6,736 nucleotides of DNA from Microbacteriaceae bacterium. GTDB lineage: Bacteria; Actinomycetota; Actinomycetes; Actinomycetales; Microbacteriaceae. The notes below the pieces were generated by a model, which saw nothing but the letters and a program-made list of their open reading frames with translations, searched no databases and was not told where the DNA came from. Positions 1-6,518 of this stretch are shown here, one piece after another. The stretch's first letter is position 1. Each line of letters begins with the position of its first letter. The stretch is taken from contig JAODLU010000389.1 in assembly GCA_025464125.1 (NCBI GenBank), positions 1-6,736 on the forward strand, in the 5' to 3' direction. Made by a program: the position numbers and the translations under genes.

Positions 1-465
1 TACATCGGCAAGAAGAGCGGCCCTGCCATCTTCGAGCGCAAGGAATCCGGCATCATCAGCATGGACAGCGTGCGAAAGACCAATTCCTTCTTCGCAAAGT
101 ACGGCGGGCTGGCGGTCATCATCGCGAGGTTCGTGCCGATCGTGCGCACCTTCGCTCCCATCGCTGCCGGTGTCGGCAAGATGGATTACCGCAAGTATTC
201 CCTCTACAACGCCATCGGAGCGTTCGTGTGGGGCGCTGGCGTCACGTTCATCGGATTCGTGCTCGGCAACATCACGCCTGTGGCCGACTTCGTCGTCAAG
301 TACATCGACATCATCCTGATCGCGGTGATCGTGCTCACGCTCATCCCGACCGTCTTCCACTACGTGCGCACCCGCATGAAGGCAGCGAAGTCGGGCGACG
401 ACCATGTCTCGTCAGCCGATGAAGTGACAGTCGACAAGAAGTACTTCGACCAGAAGGCCGACTAG
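1..465 (+). CDS. DedA/VTT-family inner-membrane protein (5' end missing)
   Basis: The reading frame is open from base 1 and ends at TAG 463-465, giving the last 154 residues of a protein whose start lies left of the window; the ATG at base 61 is internal. The hallmark is an arginine/proline-rich stretch at about 118-168, ARFVPIVRTFAPIAAG, which matches the conserved F-x-P-x-x-R-x-x-x-x-x-x-AG signature of DedA (SNARE-associated/VTT) proteins. Two hydrophobic segments follow (about 205-275 and 301-360), then a charged, probably cytoplasmic tail. DedA proteins are polytopic membrane proteins linked to lipid scrambling/flippase activity and membrane homeostasis; some members recycle undecaprenyl phosphate, but the subfamily cannot be told from this fragment. 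It converges on the HEAT-repeat gene with only 10 bases between the stop codons and no obvious terminator hairpin there. Family assignment is firm; the exact substrate is unknown. Confidence 0.9.
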   Translation, partial: YIGKKSGPAIFERKESGIISMDSVRKTNSFFAKYGGLAVIIARFVPIVRTFAPIAAGVGKMDYRKYSLYNAIGAFVWGAGVTFIGFVLGNITPVADFVVKYIDIILIAVIVLTLIPTVFHYVRTRMKAAKSGDDHVSSADEVTVDKKYFDQKAD

Positions 466-475
466 TGCTGCCTGC

Positions 476-1018
476 CTAGCTGGCGGCGCGCTTCTCCAGT
501 CGCACCATCGCATCGTGCGCTGAGCGGCGCACCTCTTTTTCGGTGTCCTGCAGCAGTGCAGTCAGCGGTCCCTTCGCGACACTCTCGCTGGCGACCTCGC
601 CCAGGGCGCGAGCGGCGGCGGATCGCACGCGGGCCGTCTCGTCTTCGAGCAGCGGCAGCAGGGCATCCGTCTCGGCGAGCTCACGCAGGAACACGACCCT
701 GGCCGACATCTCCCGCACGCGCCAGGCCTGGTCACCGAGGCCACGGTGAACTGCGGATGCCGCGGAGTCATCCCAGACGAAGGTGAGAGCCCGCGCGCCC
801 CACACCTCTGGCCAGTAGAGCGGCGGAGCACCGTCGATCACTCCCTGCGCGTGCCTGCCGCCGACCCAGAGCAGAAACTCTTCGCCCTCGTTCGCGCCCA
901 TCAACAGCGATGCTGCGCGCTGGGCTACCGTCTTCTCGCCAAATCGTTCGACGGCGAGGGCGATGCGCTTTGCTGGCGAATCGTCGAGGGGAACGTCGTG
1001 CTGGGCTTCGGATGACAT
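476..1018 (-). CDS. HEAT-repeat domain protein, function unknown
   Basis: This 180-residue soluble protein has no signal peptide or membrane segment. Its C-terminal half (about residues 93-176) carries roughly three HEAT-like helical units, each with a D-x(4-6)-V-R-x-x-A type turn: DQAWRVREMSA at 96-106, DETARVRSAAA at 126-136 and DTEKEVRRSAH at 158-168. Such alpha-alpha solenoids usually bind proteins or nucleic acids. The N-terminal half (about 15-90), rich in Trp and Phe (EEFLLWVGG, PPLYWPEVWG), is not one I recognise and may be family-specific. The ATG at 1018 is chosen because GGAG lies just upstream, although the 3-base spacing is short; an in-frame TTG at 1027 would add METM minus one residue, with no better ribosome site. 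It lies 11 bases after the mntR stop on the same strand, so it may be co-transcribed with mntH-mntR. A link to metal handling rests on position only. Confidence 0.8.
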   Translation of the reverse strand: MSSEAQHDVPLDDSPAKRIALAVERFGEKTVAQRAASLLMGANEGEEFLLWVGGRHAQGVIDGAPPLYWPEVWGARALTFVWDDSAASAVHRGLGDQAWRVREMSARVVFLRELAETDALLPLLEDETARVRSAAARALGEVASESVAKGPLTALLQDTEKEVRRSAHDAMVRLEKRAAS

Positions 1019-1029
1019 GGTCTCCAACG

Positions 1030-1713
1030 CTACCGTGAAGGCGGCGGCGACTGCGCACCCGCCCGGCCGACCCAGATGGAGGCGAGCGCCTCGTTGCCGA
1101 GGTCATGCGACTGTCCATCGACGACGACGAGAGCGCCGAACGCGGTTCGCCCGGTCAGTTCGACGTCGATGTCGAGTGTGATCCCCTCGGCTTCCAGGTG
1201 CCGAAGCAGCAGTGGGTCACGATCGCTGATTCGCAGCACCCGCGCATGGTCACCGACGGCCAGTCCACCAAGAAGCACGGCGGGAGGCCTGGCAATAGAC
1301 CCGTCGCTCGCGGGTATCGGGTCCCCATGCGGATCCCGTGTCGGGCGGCCGAGCTGCACATCGATGGCCTCGAGCAGCCTGTCGCTCATCGTGTGTTCGA
1401 GCACCTCGGCCTCGTCGTGCACCTCGTGCCAGCCGTAACCGAACTGCTGCACCAGCCAGGTCTCGATGAGCCGATGCCGTCGCACCATCCGCAGGGCCAG
1501 GGCCGTGCCATCCGGTGTCAGTTCGACCGCGCCGTATGGCTCGTGGGTGACGAGCCCCTGGGCCACGAGCTTCTTCACCATTTCGGTGACCGAGGATGCC
1601 GCCAGCCCCAGCCGCGCTGCAAGCTCGCCGGTGCCGATCGGCTCAGGCTGCCACTCGGTGTGGCTGTAGATCACCTTGACGTAATCCTCGATGGCTGTCG
1701 GCGCACTCACCAC
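1030..1713 (-). CDS. mntR: Manganese-dependent transcriptional regulator, DtxR/MntR family
   Basis: This 227-residue protein is a cytoplasmic metal-sensing repressor. An N-terminal winged helix (about 8-70, recognition region AASSVTEMVKKL at 38-49) is followed by a metal-binding/dimerisation domain (about 75-140) and a C-terminal FeoA/SH3-like domain (about 145-215). Expected ligands by alignment with DtxR and Bacillus MntR are D10, H80, E84, H99, E103, E106 and H107 (VHDEAEVLEH at 98-107). The position that is Cys102 in iron-sensing DtxR is Glu103 here, and the DtxR Met10 position is Asp10, both manganese-type choices; the second MntR-specific acid (Glu11 in Bacillus) is Lys13. The GTG at 1713 is chosen because GGGGGA sits 7 bases upstream; a second GTG directly follows at 1710. 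It starts 2 bases after the mntH stop, so it is almost surely in the mntH transcript and probably represses its own operon when manganese is plentiful. Confidence 0.93.
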   Translation of the reverse strand: MVSAPTAIEDYVKVIYSHTEWQPEPIGTGELAARLGLAASSVTEMVKKLVAQGLVTHEPYGAVELTPDGTALALRMVRRHRLIETWLVQQFGYGWHEVHDEAEVLEHTMSDRLLEAIDVQLGRPTRDPHGDPIPASDGSIARPPAVLLGGLAVGDHARVLRISDRDPLLLRHLEAEGITLDIDVELTGRTAFGALVVVDGQSHDLGNEALASIWVGRAGAQSPPPSR

Positions 1714-1715
1714 GA

Positions 1716-2963
1716 TCAGGTCCCCCGCACCACGAGCACGATCAGCAGCACGTTGATGACGACGATCGCTCCGGTCGAGACCCAGCCGGCCACTCGAAGC
1801 CATCCCGGGTTGGCGAACTCGCCCATCTCTTTCTTCGAACTCGCGAGCCAGACCAGTGGAATCAGCGCGAACGGGATTCCGAAGCTCAGCACGACCTGGC
1901 TGAGCACGAGTGCGCGGGTCGGGTCGAATCCGATGGCCAGGATGATGAGTGCCGGGATGAGCGTGATCGCCCGCCTGAGCAATAGCGGGATGTGCACGTG
2001 CAGCAGCCCGCTCATGATGGCGGAGCCCGCGTAGGTGCCGACGCTGGTCGACGCGAGGCCGGAAGCCAGCAGTCCGACAGCGAAGATCACTCCGACGGCC
2101 GGGCCGAGGGTGGTGACGACCGCGGCATGCGCGCCCTCGATCGTGTCGGTGCCTGCGGTGCCACGCAGGCTGGATGCCGCCAGCAGCAGCATGGAGATGT
2201 TCACGGCCCCGGCGATCAGCAGCGCCAGCCCGACATCCCACCGGGTTCCCCGCAGCAGTTCGCGCACCCGCACGGGGTCTGAGCTCACCCCGTGGCGATC
2301 GCGGGCGAGCGCAGAGTGCAGGTAGATGACGTGGGGCATGACCGTCTCGCCGAGCATGCTGGTGGCGAGCAGCACCGAATCCGCACCCTGGAACCTGGGA
2401 ACTATGCCGCTGACTGCCTCGACCGTATCGATCACGCTGAAGAAGAGGCCGCTTACGAACCCGACGACGATCACCGCGAACAGCGCAACGATCACGACCT
2501 CGAACGACCGCTGCCCCCGCCGGGACTGCACGCTCAGCAGCACCATCGAGGCGAGCCCGACTATGACCCCCCCGACGAGCAGCGGCACTGCGAACAGGAG
2601 GTGCAGGGCGATTGCCCCACCGAGCACTTCGGCGATGTCTGTCGCGGTTGCCACGAGTTCTGCCTGCAGCCAGTACGCACGCCGGGGGCCGGTCTTCAGT
2701 CGCTGGCCGAGGATCTCCGGAAGACTTTGCCCGGTTACGAGCCCGAGCTTCGCGGACTGGTACTGCACCAGCACGGCTATCGCGTTTGCCAGCACCAGCA
2801 CCCACAGCAGCATGTAGCCGTAGCGGGCGCCAGCGGTCAGGTTGGCGGCGACATTGCCAGGGTCGACGTAGGCGATAGCGGCCACGAAAGCCGGGCCGAG
2901 CATCAGGAGGGTCGCGCGCGCTTTGCCCTGGGTCGGCGCTGCGACCACAGGAGATTTCGGCAT
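1716..2963 (-). CDS. mntH: Nramp-family divalent metal (manganese) transporter
   Basis: This 415-residue protein has about 11 hydrophobic segments and is a proton-coupled Mn2+ (possibly also Fe2+) importer in the cytoplasmic membrane. The two unwound metal-site helices are visible: DPGN at 34-37 in the first membrane helix and MPH at 209-211 in the sixth (TVMPHVIYLHSAL at 207-219). Length fits the bacterial MntH family. Two residues around the second motif differ from the usual GATxMPHN pattern: Glu206 stands where Ala is normal and Val212 where Asn is common. The ATG at 2963 is forced: an in-frame TAA lies four codons upstream at 2973-2975, and the next possible start is GTG at codon 6. No Shine-Dalgarno sequence precedes it, but a -10-like TAAGAT ends 6 bases before the ATG, so a leaderless mRNA is likely. 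It begins 16 bases after rdgB and is followed within 2 bases by mntR. Manganese preference is inferred from the partner regulator. Confidence 0.95.
   Translation of the reverse strand: MPKSPVVAAPTQGKARATLLMLGPAFVAAIAYVDPGNVAANLTAGARYGYMLLWVLVLANAIAVLVQYQSAKLGLVTGQSLPEILGQRLKTGPRRAYWLQAELVATATDIAEVLGGAIALHLLFAVPLLVGGVIVGLASMVLLSVQSRRGQRSFEVVIVALFAVIVVGFVSGLFFSVIDTVEAVSGIVPRFQGADSVLLATSMLGETVMPHVIYLHSALARDRHGVSSDPVRVRELLRGTRWDVGLALLIAGAVNISMLLLAASSLRGTAGTDTIEGAHAAVVTTLGPAVGVIFAVGLLASGLASTSVGTYAGSAIMSGLLHVHIPLLLRRAITLIPALIILAIGFDPTRALVLSQVVLSFGIPFALIPLVWLASSKKEMGEFANPGWLRVAGWVSTGAIVVINVLLIVLVVRGT
1721..1726 (-). promoter_or_regulatory. Ribosome binding site of mntR
   Basis: GGGGGA on the minus strand lies inside the last codons of mntH, 7 bases before the first GTG and 10 before the second. 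It favours the GTG at 1713 as the mntR start and supports translation from the mntH mRNA. Confidence 0.6.
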
Positions 2964-2973
2964 ACCGAAATCT
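2952..2973. promoter_or_regulatory. Palindromic operator over the mntH start codon, probable MntR site
   Basis: Two perfect 9-base inverted arms, AGATTTCGG (2952-2960) and CCGAAATCT (2965-2973), flank a 4-base centre CATA that contains the complement of the mntH ATG (2961-2963). The right arm overlaps the -10-like hexamer of mntH. Size and symmetry fit a dimeric DtxR/MntR repressor site, and mntR is the next gene but one. A bound repressor here would block polymerase at the promoter. The palindrome is seen directly; its assignment to MntR is inference. Confidence 0.72.
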
Positions 2974-2975
2974 TA
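2964..2975 (-). promoter_or_regulatory. Probable leaderless promoter (-10 region) of mntH
   Basis: On the minus strand TAAGAT (2975 down to 2970) matches the actinobacterial -10 form TANNNT and is followed by exactly 6 bases and then the ATG, so transcription could begin at the A of the start codon. I see no convincing -35 hexamer 17-18 bases upstream, where the rdgB 3' end lies. The absence of any ribosome binding site before the forced ATG supports the leaderless reading. Confidence 0.55.
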
Positions 2976-2979
2976 GGGG

Positions 2980-3573
2980 TCAGGCGAGCTTCTCGCGCAC
3001 TGTCGGCATGATGGCGGCGAAGGCCTGCTGGCGGTGGCTGACTGCGTTCTTCTCGTCGGGGTGCAGCTCGGCTGACGAGACGCTGTAGCCCGCAGGTTTG
3101 AAGACCGGGTCATAGCCGAACCCTCCGCCACCAACAGCCTCGAGCAGCACTGTGCCCGGCCAGCTCGCGAGCTCGACATGTTCGAATCCGTCGGGCAACA
3201 CGAGCGCCGCCGCGCACATGAACTGTGCAGCGCGGTTCTCGACCCCCTCGAGGTTCGCGAGCAGGAGCTGCACGTTATCCGCGTCCACGCGGGTTCCCGC
3301 ATACCTGGCCGAATGGATGCCCGGGGCCCCATCCAGCGCATCCACGCTGATGCCGGAGTCGTCGGCTATCGCGGGCAGCCCGGTGTGCAGGGCCGCAGCC
3401 CTCGCCTTGATCAGCGCGTTCGCCTCGAAGGTTTCGCCATCTTCGACCGGCTCAGGCCCGTCGTAACCAACCAGTTCGATGCCGTCGAGCTGCGCACCGA
3501 GAATGCGCCGCAGCTCGTCCACCTTGTGCGCGTTGTGCGTGGCGAGCACCAGGGTTCGCGGCGGAGCTGTCAT
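2980..3573 (-). CDS. rdgB: RdgB/HAM1-family XTP/dITP diphosphatase
   Basis: This 197-residue cytosolic enzyme hydrolyses non-canonical purine nucleoside triphosphates (XTP, dITP, ITP) to the monophosphate and pyrophosphate, keeping deaminated bases out of DNA and RNA. All family marks are present in order: THNAHK at 12-17 (the T/S-x-N-x-x-K nucleotide-binding start), E50 in the ETFEANA stretch, the catalytic DDSG at 71-74, GFGYDPVF at 151-158 and the base-recognition SHR at 179-181. Length is standard. The ATG at 3573 is chosen because its first conserved strand (RTLVLATHN) follows directly and it overlaps the rph stop in an ATGA of 4 bases, a usual sign of translational coupling; the frame stays open upstream to 3867 but that part only shadows rph. 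Its stop TGA (2980-2982) lies 16 bases before mntH, so the mntH promoter sits against or within its 3' end. Confidence 0.95.
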   Translation of the reverse strand: MTAPPRTLVLATHNAHKVDELRRILGAQLDGIELVGYDGPEPVEDGETFEANALIKARAAALHTGLPAIADDSGISVDALDGAPGIHSARYAGTRVDADNVQLLLANLEGVENRAAQFMCAAALVLPDGFEHVELASWPGTVLLEAVGGGGFGYDPVFKPAGYSVSSAELHPDEKNAVSHRQQAFAAIMPTVREKLA

Positions 3574-4301
3574 CGGCCGAGGGACTCCGCCTGGAAGCGA
3601 GCGAGATCGGTGGTGCCGCCGAGAGCGAGGTCGAGCAGCGCGTTGAGTTCGTTGCGGTCGAACGGCGCGCCCTCCGCGGTGCCCTGCACCTCGACGAAAA
3701 GTCCGCGGCCCGTGACCACGACGTTCATGTCTGTCTCCGCGCGCACATCTTCGACGTAGGCCAGGTCGAGCATGGGTACGCCGTCGATGATGCCGACGGA
3801 CACGGCCGAGATGCTGTCGATGAGCGGCTTTGCATTCTGGCCGATGAACTTCTTGCCACGGCCCCACTCGAGTGCGTCCGCGAGGGCTACATAAGCGCCG
3901 GTGATCGCTGCTGTGCGCGTTCCGCCATCGGCCTGCAGCACATCGCAGTCGATGACTATCGTGTTTTCGCCGAGTGACTTCATGTCTACGACAGCGCGCA
4001 GCGAGCGCCCGATCAGGCGCGAGATCTCGTGGGTGCGGCCGCCGATTTTGCCCTTCACCGATTCACGGTCCATGCGGTCGTTGGTGGACCGCGGAAGCAT
4101 CGAATACTCGGCGGTGACCCAGCCCTTGCCTTTGCCCTGCATCCAGCGGGGAACGCCGTTGGTGAAGGATGCGGTGCACAGCACTTTGGTGCGCCCGAAC
4201 GAGATAAGTGCCGAACCCTCGGCCTGGTCGCTCCAGCCGCGCTCGATCGTGATTTCGCGGAGCTGGTCGACGGTACGGCCGTCTTTGCGTGTGTCAGTCA
4301 T
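3570..4301 (-). CDS. rph: RNase PH (tRNA 3'-end phosphorolytic exonuclease)
   Basis: This 243-residue enzyme uses phosphate to trim nucleotides beyond the CCA end of tRNA precursors and acts as a ring-shaped hexamer in the cytosol. Diagnostic features are the N-terminal R-x-x-R-x-I/T-I region ([15 protein letters not shown], 9-23), [10 protein letters not shown] at 64-73, the RSLRAVVD helix at 99-106, the phosphate-binding block [16 protein letters not shown] at 118-133 and the metal-binding aspartates D179 and D185 ([18 protein letters not shown], 178-195). Length and motifs are complete, with no sign of the 3' frameshift known from some E. coli K-12 strains. The start is ATG 4301, with GAAGGAA a few bases upstream. 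It overlaps the murI end by 8 bases and the rdgB start by 4, forming the murI-rph-rdgB order that is familiar in actinobacteria. Confidence 0.96.
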   Translation of the reverse strand: MTDTRKDGRTVDQLREITIERGWSDQAEGSALISFGRTKVLCTASFTNGVPRWMQGKGKGWVTAEYSMLPRSTNDRMDRESVKGKIGGRTHEISRLIGRSLRAVVDMKSLGENTIVIDCDVLQADGGTRTAAITGAYVALADALEWGRGKKFIGQNAKPLIDSISAVSVGIIDGVPMLDLAYVEDVRAETDMNVVVTGRGLFVEVQGTAEGAPFDRNELNALLDLALGGTTDLARFQAESLGR

Positions 4302-5151
4302 TCGGTTCCTTCAGGTAGCTGGCTTCTGGTAGCTGGATCGTTCCGGTCTGGACCAGTTCGACATCGGTCACTTCTGGTCCGAGGAATCTGCGGGCGAGGC
4401 GCGTGAACTCGCTGGTGCTCTTGCCTGTCGCTTCGAACTCGTAGGACGGTGCAGCAACGCCTCCCCGCTGGATGCCGTGCTTCACCAGCGTGCGATACAC
4501 GTCGAACGCGGTTTCTTCAGCACTCGAAACGAGGGTGACGCTCTCCCCCATCACATACTGGATCGCCGCAGACATGAGCGGGTAGTGGGTGCAGCCGAGC
4601 ACGAGAGTGTCGATGTCGGCTTCGCGGAGTGGTGCAAGATATTGCTCGGCGACAGCGAAGAGCTCCTCGCCGCTCGTGATGCCTGCCTCCACGAATTCGA
4701 CGAAACGCGGGCAGGCCTCGGTGAAAATCGTAAGCTGCGGCGCCGCAGCGAACGCATCGTCATAGGCGTTCGACGAGATCGTTCCCTCTGTGCCGATCAC
4801 GCCGACCCTGCCGTTGCGGGTCTGCCGCACAGCTGCGCGAACAGCCGGCTGGATCACCTCGACCACGGGCAACCCGAGTGCCTGGGTGTAGCGCTCACGG
4901 GCATCCCGAAGCATGGCGGCCGAAGCAGTGTTGCAGGCGATCACGAGCATCTTCACGCCCTGGGCGACCATGTCGTCGAGCACCTCGAGCGTGTACCTGC
5001 GAACGTCGGCAATCGGCTTCGGCCCGTATGGCGAATGGGCGGTATCACCGACGTAGAGGATCGACTCATTCGGCAACTGGTCGATGATCGAGCGGGCTAC
5101 GGTGAGCCCACCGACCCCGGAGTCGAAAATGCCGATAGGTGCGTCGTTCAC
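4294..5151 (-). CDS. murI: Glutamate racemase
   Basis: This cytosolic, cofactor-free racemase converts L-glutamate to the D-glutamate needed for the peptidoglycan stem peptide. The 285-residue protein shows FDSGVGG at 9-15, GDTAHSPYG at 36-43, the first catalytic cysteine in ACNTAS (C73) and the second in GCTHYP (C187); the acid D10 and the histidine H189 of the two-base mechanism are also in place. The GTG at 5151 is preferred because it puts [12 protein letters not shown] right after the start as in other MurI proteins; the frame stays open to 5217, but the extra 22 residues (arginine-rich) look like translated spacer, and a TTG at 5160 is a weaker alternative. It heads the minus-strand cluster, overlapping rph by 8 bases, and is divergent from pncB across 53 bases. 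Confidence 0.95.
   Translation of the reverse strand: MNDAPIGIFDSGVGGLTVARSIIDQLPNESILYVGDTAHSPYGPKPIADVRRYTLEVLDDMVAQGVKMLVIACNTASAAMLRDARERYTQALGLPVVEVIQPAVRAAVRQTRNGRVGVIGTEGTISSNAYDDAFAAAPQLTIFTEACPRFVEFVEAGITSGEELFAVAEQYLAPLREADIDTLVLGCTHYPLMSAAIQYVMGESVTLVSSAEETAFDVYRTLVKHGIQRGGVAAPSYEFEATGKSTSEFTRLARRFLGPEVTDVELVQTGTIQLPEASYLKEPND
4306..4312 (-). promoter_or_regulatory. Ribosome binding site of rph inside murI
   Basis: GAAGGAA on the minus strand ends 4 bases before the rph ATG and lies within the last codons of murI. It is the clearest Shine-Dalgarno sequence in the window, supports ATG 4301 as the start and fits translation coupled to murI. Confidence 0.65.
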
Positions 5152-5165
5152 GGTGCCCAAGCTTA
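5152..5165 (-). promoter_or_regulatory. Possible promoter (-10 region) of the murI cluster
   Basis: TAAGCT (5165 down to 5160, minus strand) fits the TANNNT -10 form and lies 8 bases before the GTG of murI, which would give a leaderless or nearly leaderless mRNA. No clear -35 is seen, and only a weak GGG is available as a ribosome site. This is a tentative reading based on position. Confidence 0.35.
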
Positions 5166-5192
5166 CGCGGACCCGGCGCTTCGGCCTCTCGC

Positions 5193-5204
5193 TAGGCTGG
5201 CAGC
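5193..5204 (+). promoter_or_regulatory. Probable leaderless promoter (-10 region) of pncB
   Basis: TAGGCT at 5193-5198 fits TANNNT and is followed by exactly 6 bases and then the GTG start at 5205. The same TAG is an in-frame stop, so the start cannot lie further upstream, and no Shine-Dalgarno sequence is present in the 6 bases. This is the same geometry as at mntH. A -35 hexamer is not evident at 5169-5175. Confidence 0.5.
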
Positions 5205-6506
5205 GTGACCAGCGCACTGTTGACGGACCGCTACGAACTGACCATGCTCGACGCCGCGATCCGGTCGGGCACGCACGACCGTCCCTGCGTGTTCGAGGTG
5301 TTCGCGAGGCGCCTTCCGGACGGACGCAGGTACGGCATCGTCGCAGGCACCGGTCGCCTCCTCGAGCTCATCACCCAGTTCAGGTTCACCGATGCCGAGA
5401 TCGACTGGCTGCGAGACAGTGCGGTCGTGAACACCGAGACTCTCGACTGGCTGGCGGACTACCGGTTCACCGGTGACATATTCGGCTACCAGGAGGGCGA
5501 GGTTTACCTGCCCGGCTCCCCCATCCTCGTCGTGGAGGGCACCTTCGCCGAGGCGGTCATACTCGAAACCCTCGCGCTCAGCGTGCTCAACTACGACAGC
5601 GCCGTGGCAAGTGCAGCAGCCCGCATGGTCTCAGCCGCCCGCGGGCGCCCCCTTGCCGAAATGGGTTCGCGCCGCACCGGAGAACGCAGCGCAGTCGCCG
5701 CGGCACGGGCGGCTTTCATCGCCGGATTTGGCGCAACCAGCAACCTGGAGGCCGGGCGTACATGGGGCGTGCCCACAATGGGCACCGCAGCGCACTCCTT
5801 CACCCTTCTCTACGACACGGAAGAGGCGGCCTTCCGCGCCCAGGTCGCCGCGCTCGGCGCCGGCACGACCCTGCTGGTCGACACCTACGACGTGCAGGCA
5901 GCCGTTGAACTCGCGGTGAAGGTTGCTGGCACGGCGCTCGGAGCCGTGCGCATCGACAGCGGGGACCTGCCGGAACAGGTGGCTGCAGTGAGACTGCAGC
6001 TCGATGCGCTTGGCGCAGTCGATACGAAGATCACCGTGACCAGCGACCTCGACGAATACACGATCGCAGCGCTCGGGTCAGCCCCGGTCAATTCCTACGG
6101 TGTTGGCACCTCAGTGGTCACCGGGTCCGGGTCGCCGGCCGCAGGCATGGTTTACAAGCTGGTGGCGCGCCAGGATGCCGCAGGTGAGTGGATATCCGTG
6201 GCCAAGAAATCGCCGCAGAAGGCAACAGTCGGCGGGCGAAAATTCCCTGTACGCGAGTTAGGGGCCAACGGAAAGGCGACGGCTGAGGTGATCCATGTCG
6301 GCGAGCCCGAGGCATCCGCCAGCAATCACCGGCCGCTGCTCGTGCCCCTGATGACCGCAGGCGTGCCAGACGACAACTACCTCGGCGAGGCCGGAACGAT
6401 GCTCGCCAGGCAACATCGTGAACGTGCGGTTGCAGAACTGCCGGCGGATGCATTCCGTCTCAGCAAAGGCCAGCCCGTTCTGCCGGTGAGGTACGCCTCG
6501 CAGTAA
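5205..6506 (+). CDS. pncB: Nicotinate phosphoribosyltransferase
   Basis: This 433-residue cytosolic enzyme joins nicotinate to PRPP, with ATP hydrolysis, to make nicotinate mononucleotide, the entry step of the Preiss-Handler NAD salvage route. Family marks in order: TDRYELTM at 7-14, FEVFARRLP at 30-38, MGSRRTG at 153-159, the [21 protein letters not shown] block at 179-199 with H197 as the likely phosphorylated histidine, LLVDTYDV at 223-230, RIDSGDL at 249-255, TSDLDEY at 279-285 and the phosphate-binding YGVGT at 298-302. The C-terminal part (about 318-430) completes the usual beta-rich domain. The GTG at 5205 is fixed by an in-frame TAG four codons upstream and by the closeness of TDRYELTM. 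It is transcribed away from murI and converges on the DUF3039 gene with 12 bases between the stops. Quinolinate phosphoribosyltransferase (nadC) was considered, but the motifs and length are those of PncB. Confidence 0.95.
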   Translation: MTSALLTDRYELTMLDAAIRSGTHDRPCVFEVFARRLPDGRRYGIVAGTGRLLELITQFRFTDAEIDWLRDSAVVNTETLDWLADYRFTGDIFGYQEGEVYLPGSPILVVEGTFAEAVILETLALSVLNYDSAVASAAARMVSAARGRPLAEMGSRRTGERSAVAAARAAFIAGFGATSNLEAGRTWGVPTMGTAAHSFTLLYDTEEAAFRAQVAALGAGTTLLVDTYDVQAAVELAVKVAGTALGAVRIDSGDLPEQVAAVRLQLDALGAVDTKITVTSDLDEYTIAALGSAPVNSYGVGTSVVTGSGSPAAGMVYKLVARQDAAGEWISVAKKSPQKATVGGRKFPVRELGANGKATAEVIHVGEPEASASNHRPLLVPLMTAGVPDDNYLGEAGTMLARQHRERAVAELPADAFRLSKGQPVLPVRYASQ

Positions 6507-6518
6507 AGGCAGTCGGCC

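Noticed and set aside
466..475. Possible terminator between the DedA and HEAT genes
   Set aside because: Only a short CTAG repeat around the two stops; no stable GC stem or T-run.
1578..1596. Half-match to the mntH palindrome inside mntR (ATTTCGG then CCGAGG)
   Set aside because: Only one arm matches; it encodes the conserved recognition helix, and the second arm is poor.
1714..2805. Long open frame continuing upstream of mntR (591 residues in total)
   Set aside because: The upstream part is an arginine-rich shadow of mntH in another frame; MntR similarity begins only at the GTG near 1713.
1105..3011. Plus-strand open frames antisense to mntR, mntH and the end of rdgB (1105-2034 and 2292-3011)
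   Set aside because: High GC favours long antisense frames; their products show no domain logic and lie opposite clear genes.
3574..3867. Upstream extension of rdgB
   Set aside because: It covers rph coding sequence, and the conserved N-terminus of RdgB starts at the ATG at 3573.
5152..5217. Longer murI start at 5217
   Set aside because: It would overlap the pncB start and add an arginine-rich tail absent from MurI proteins.
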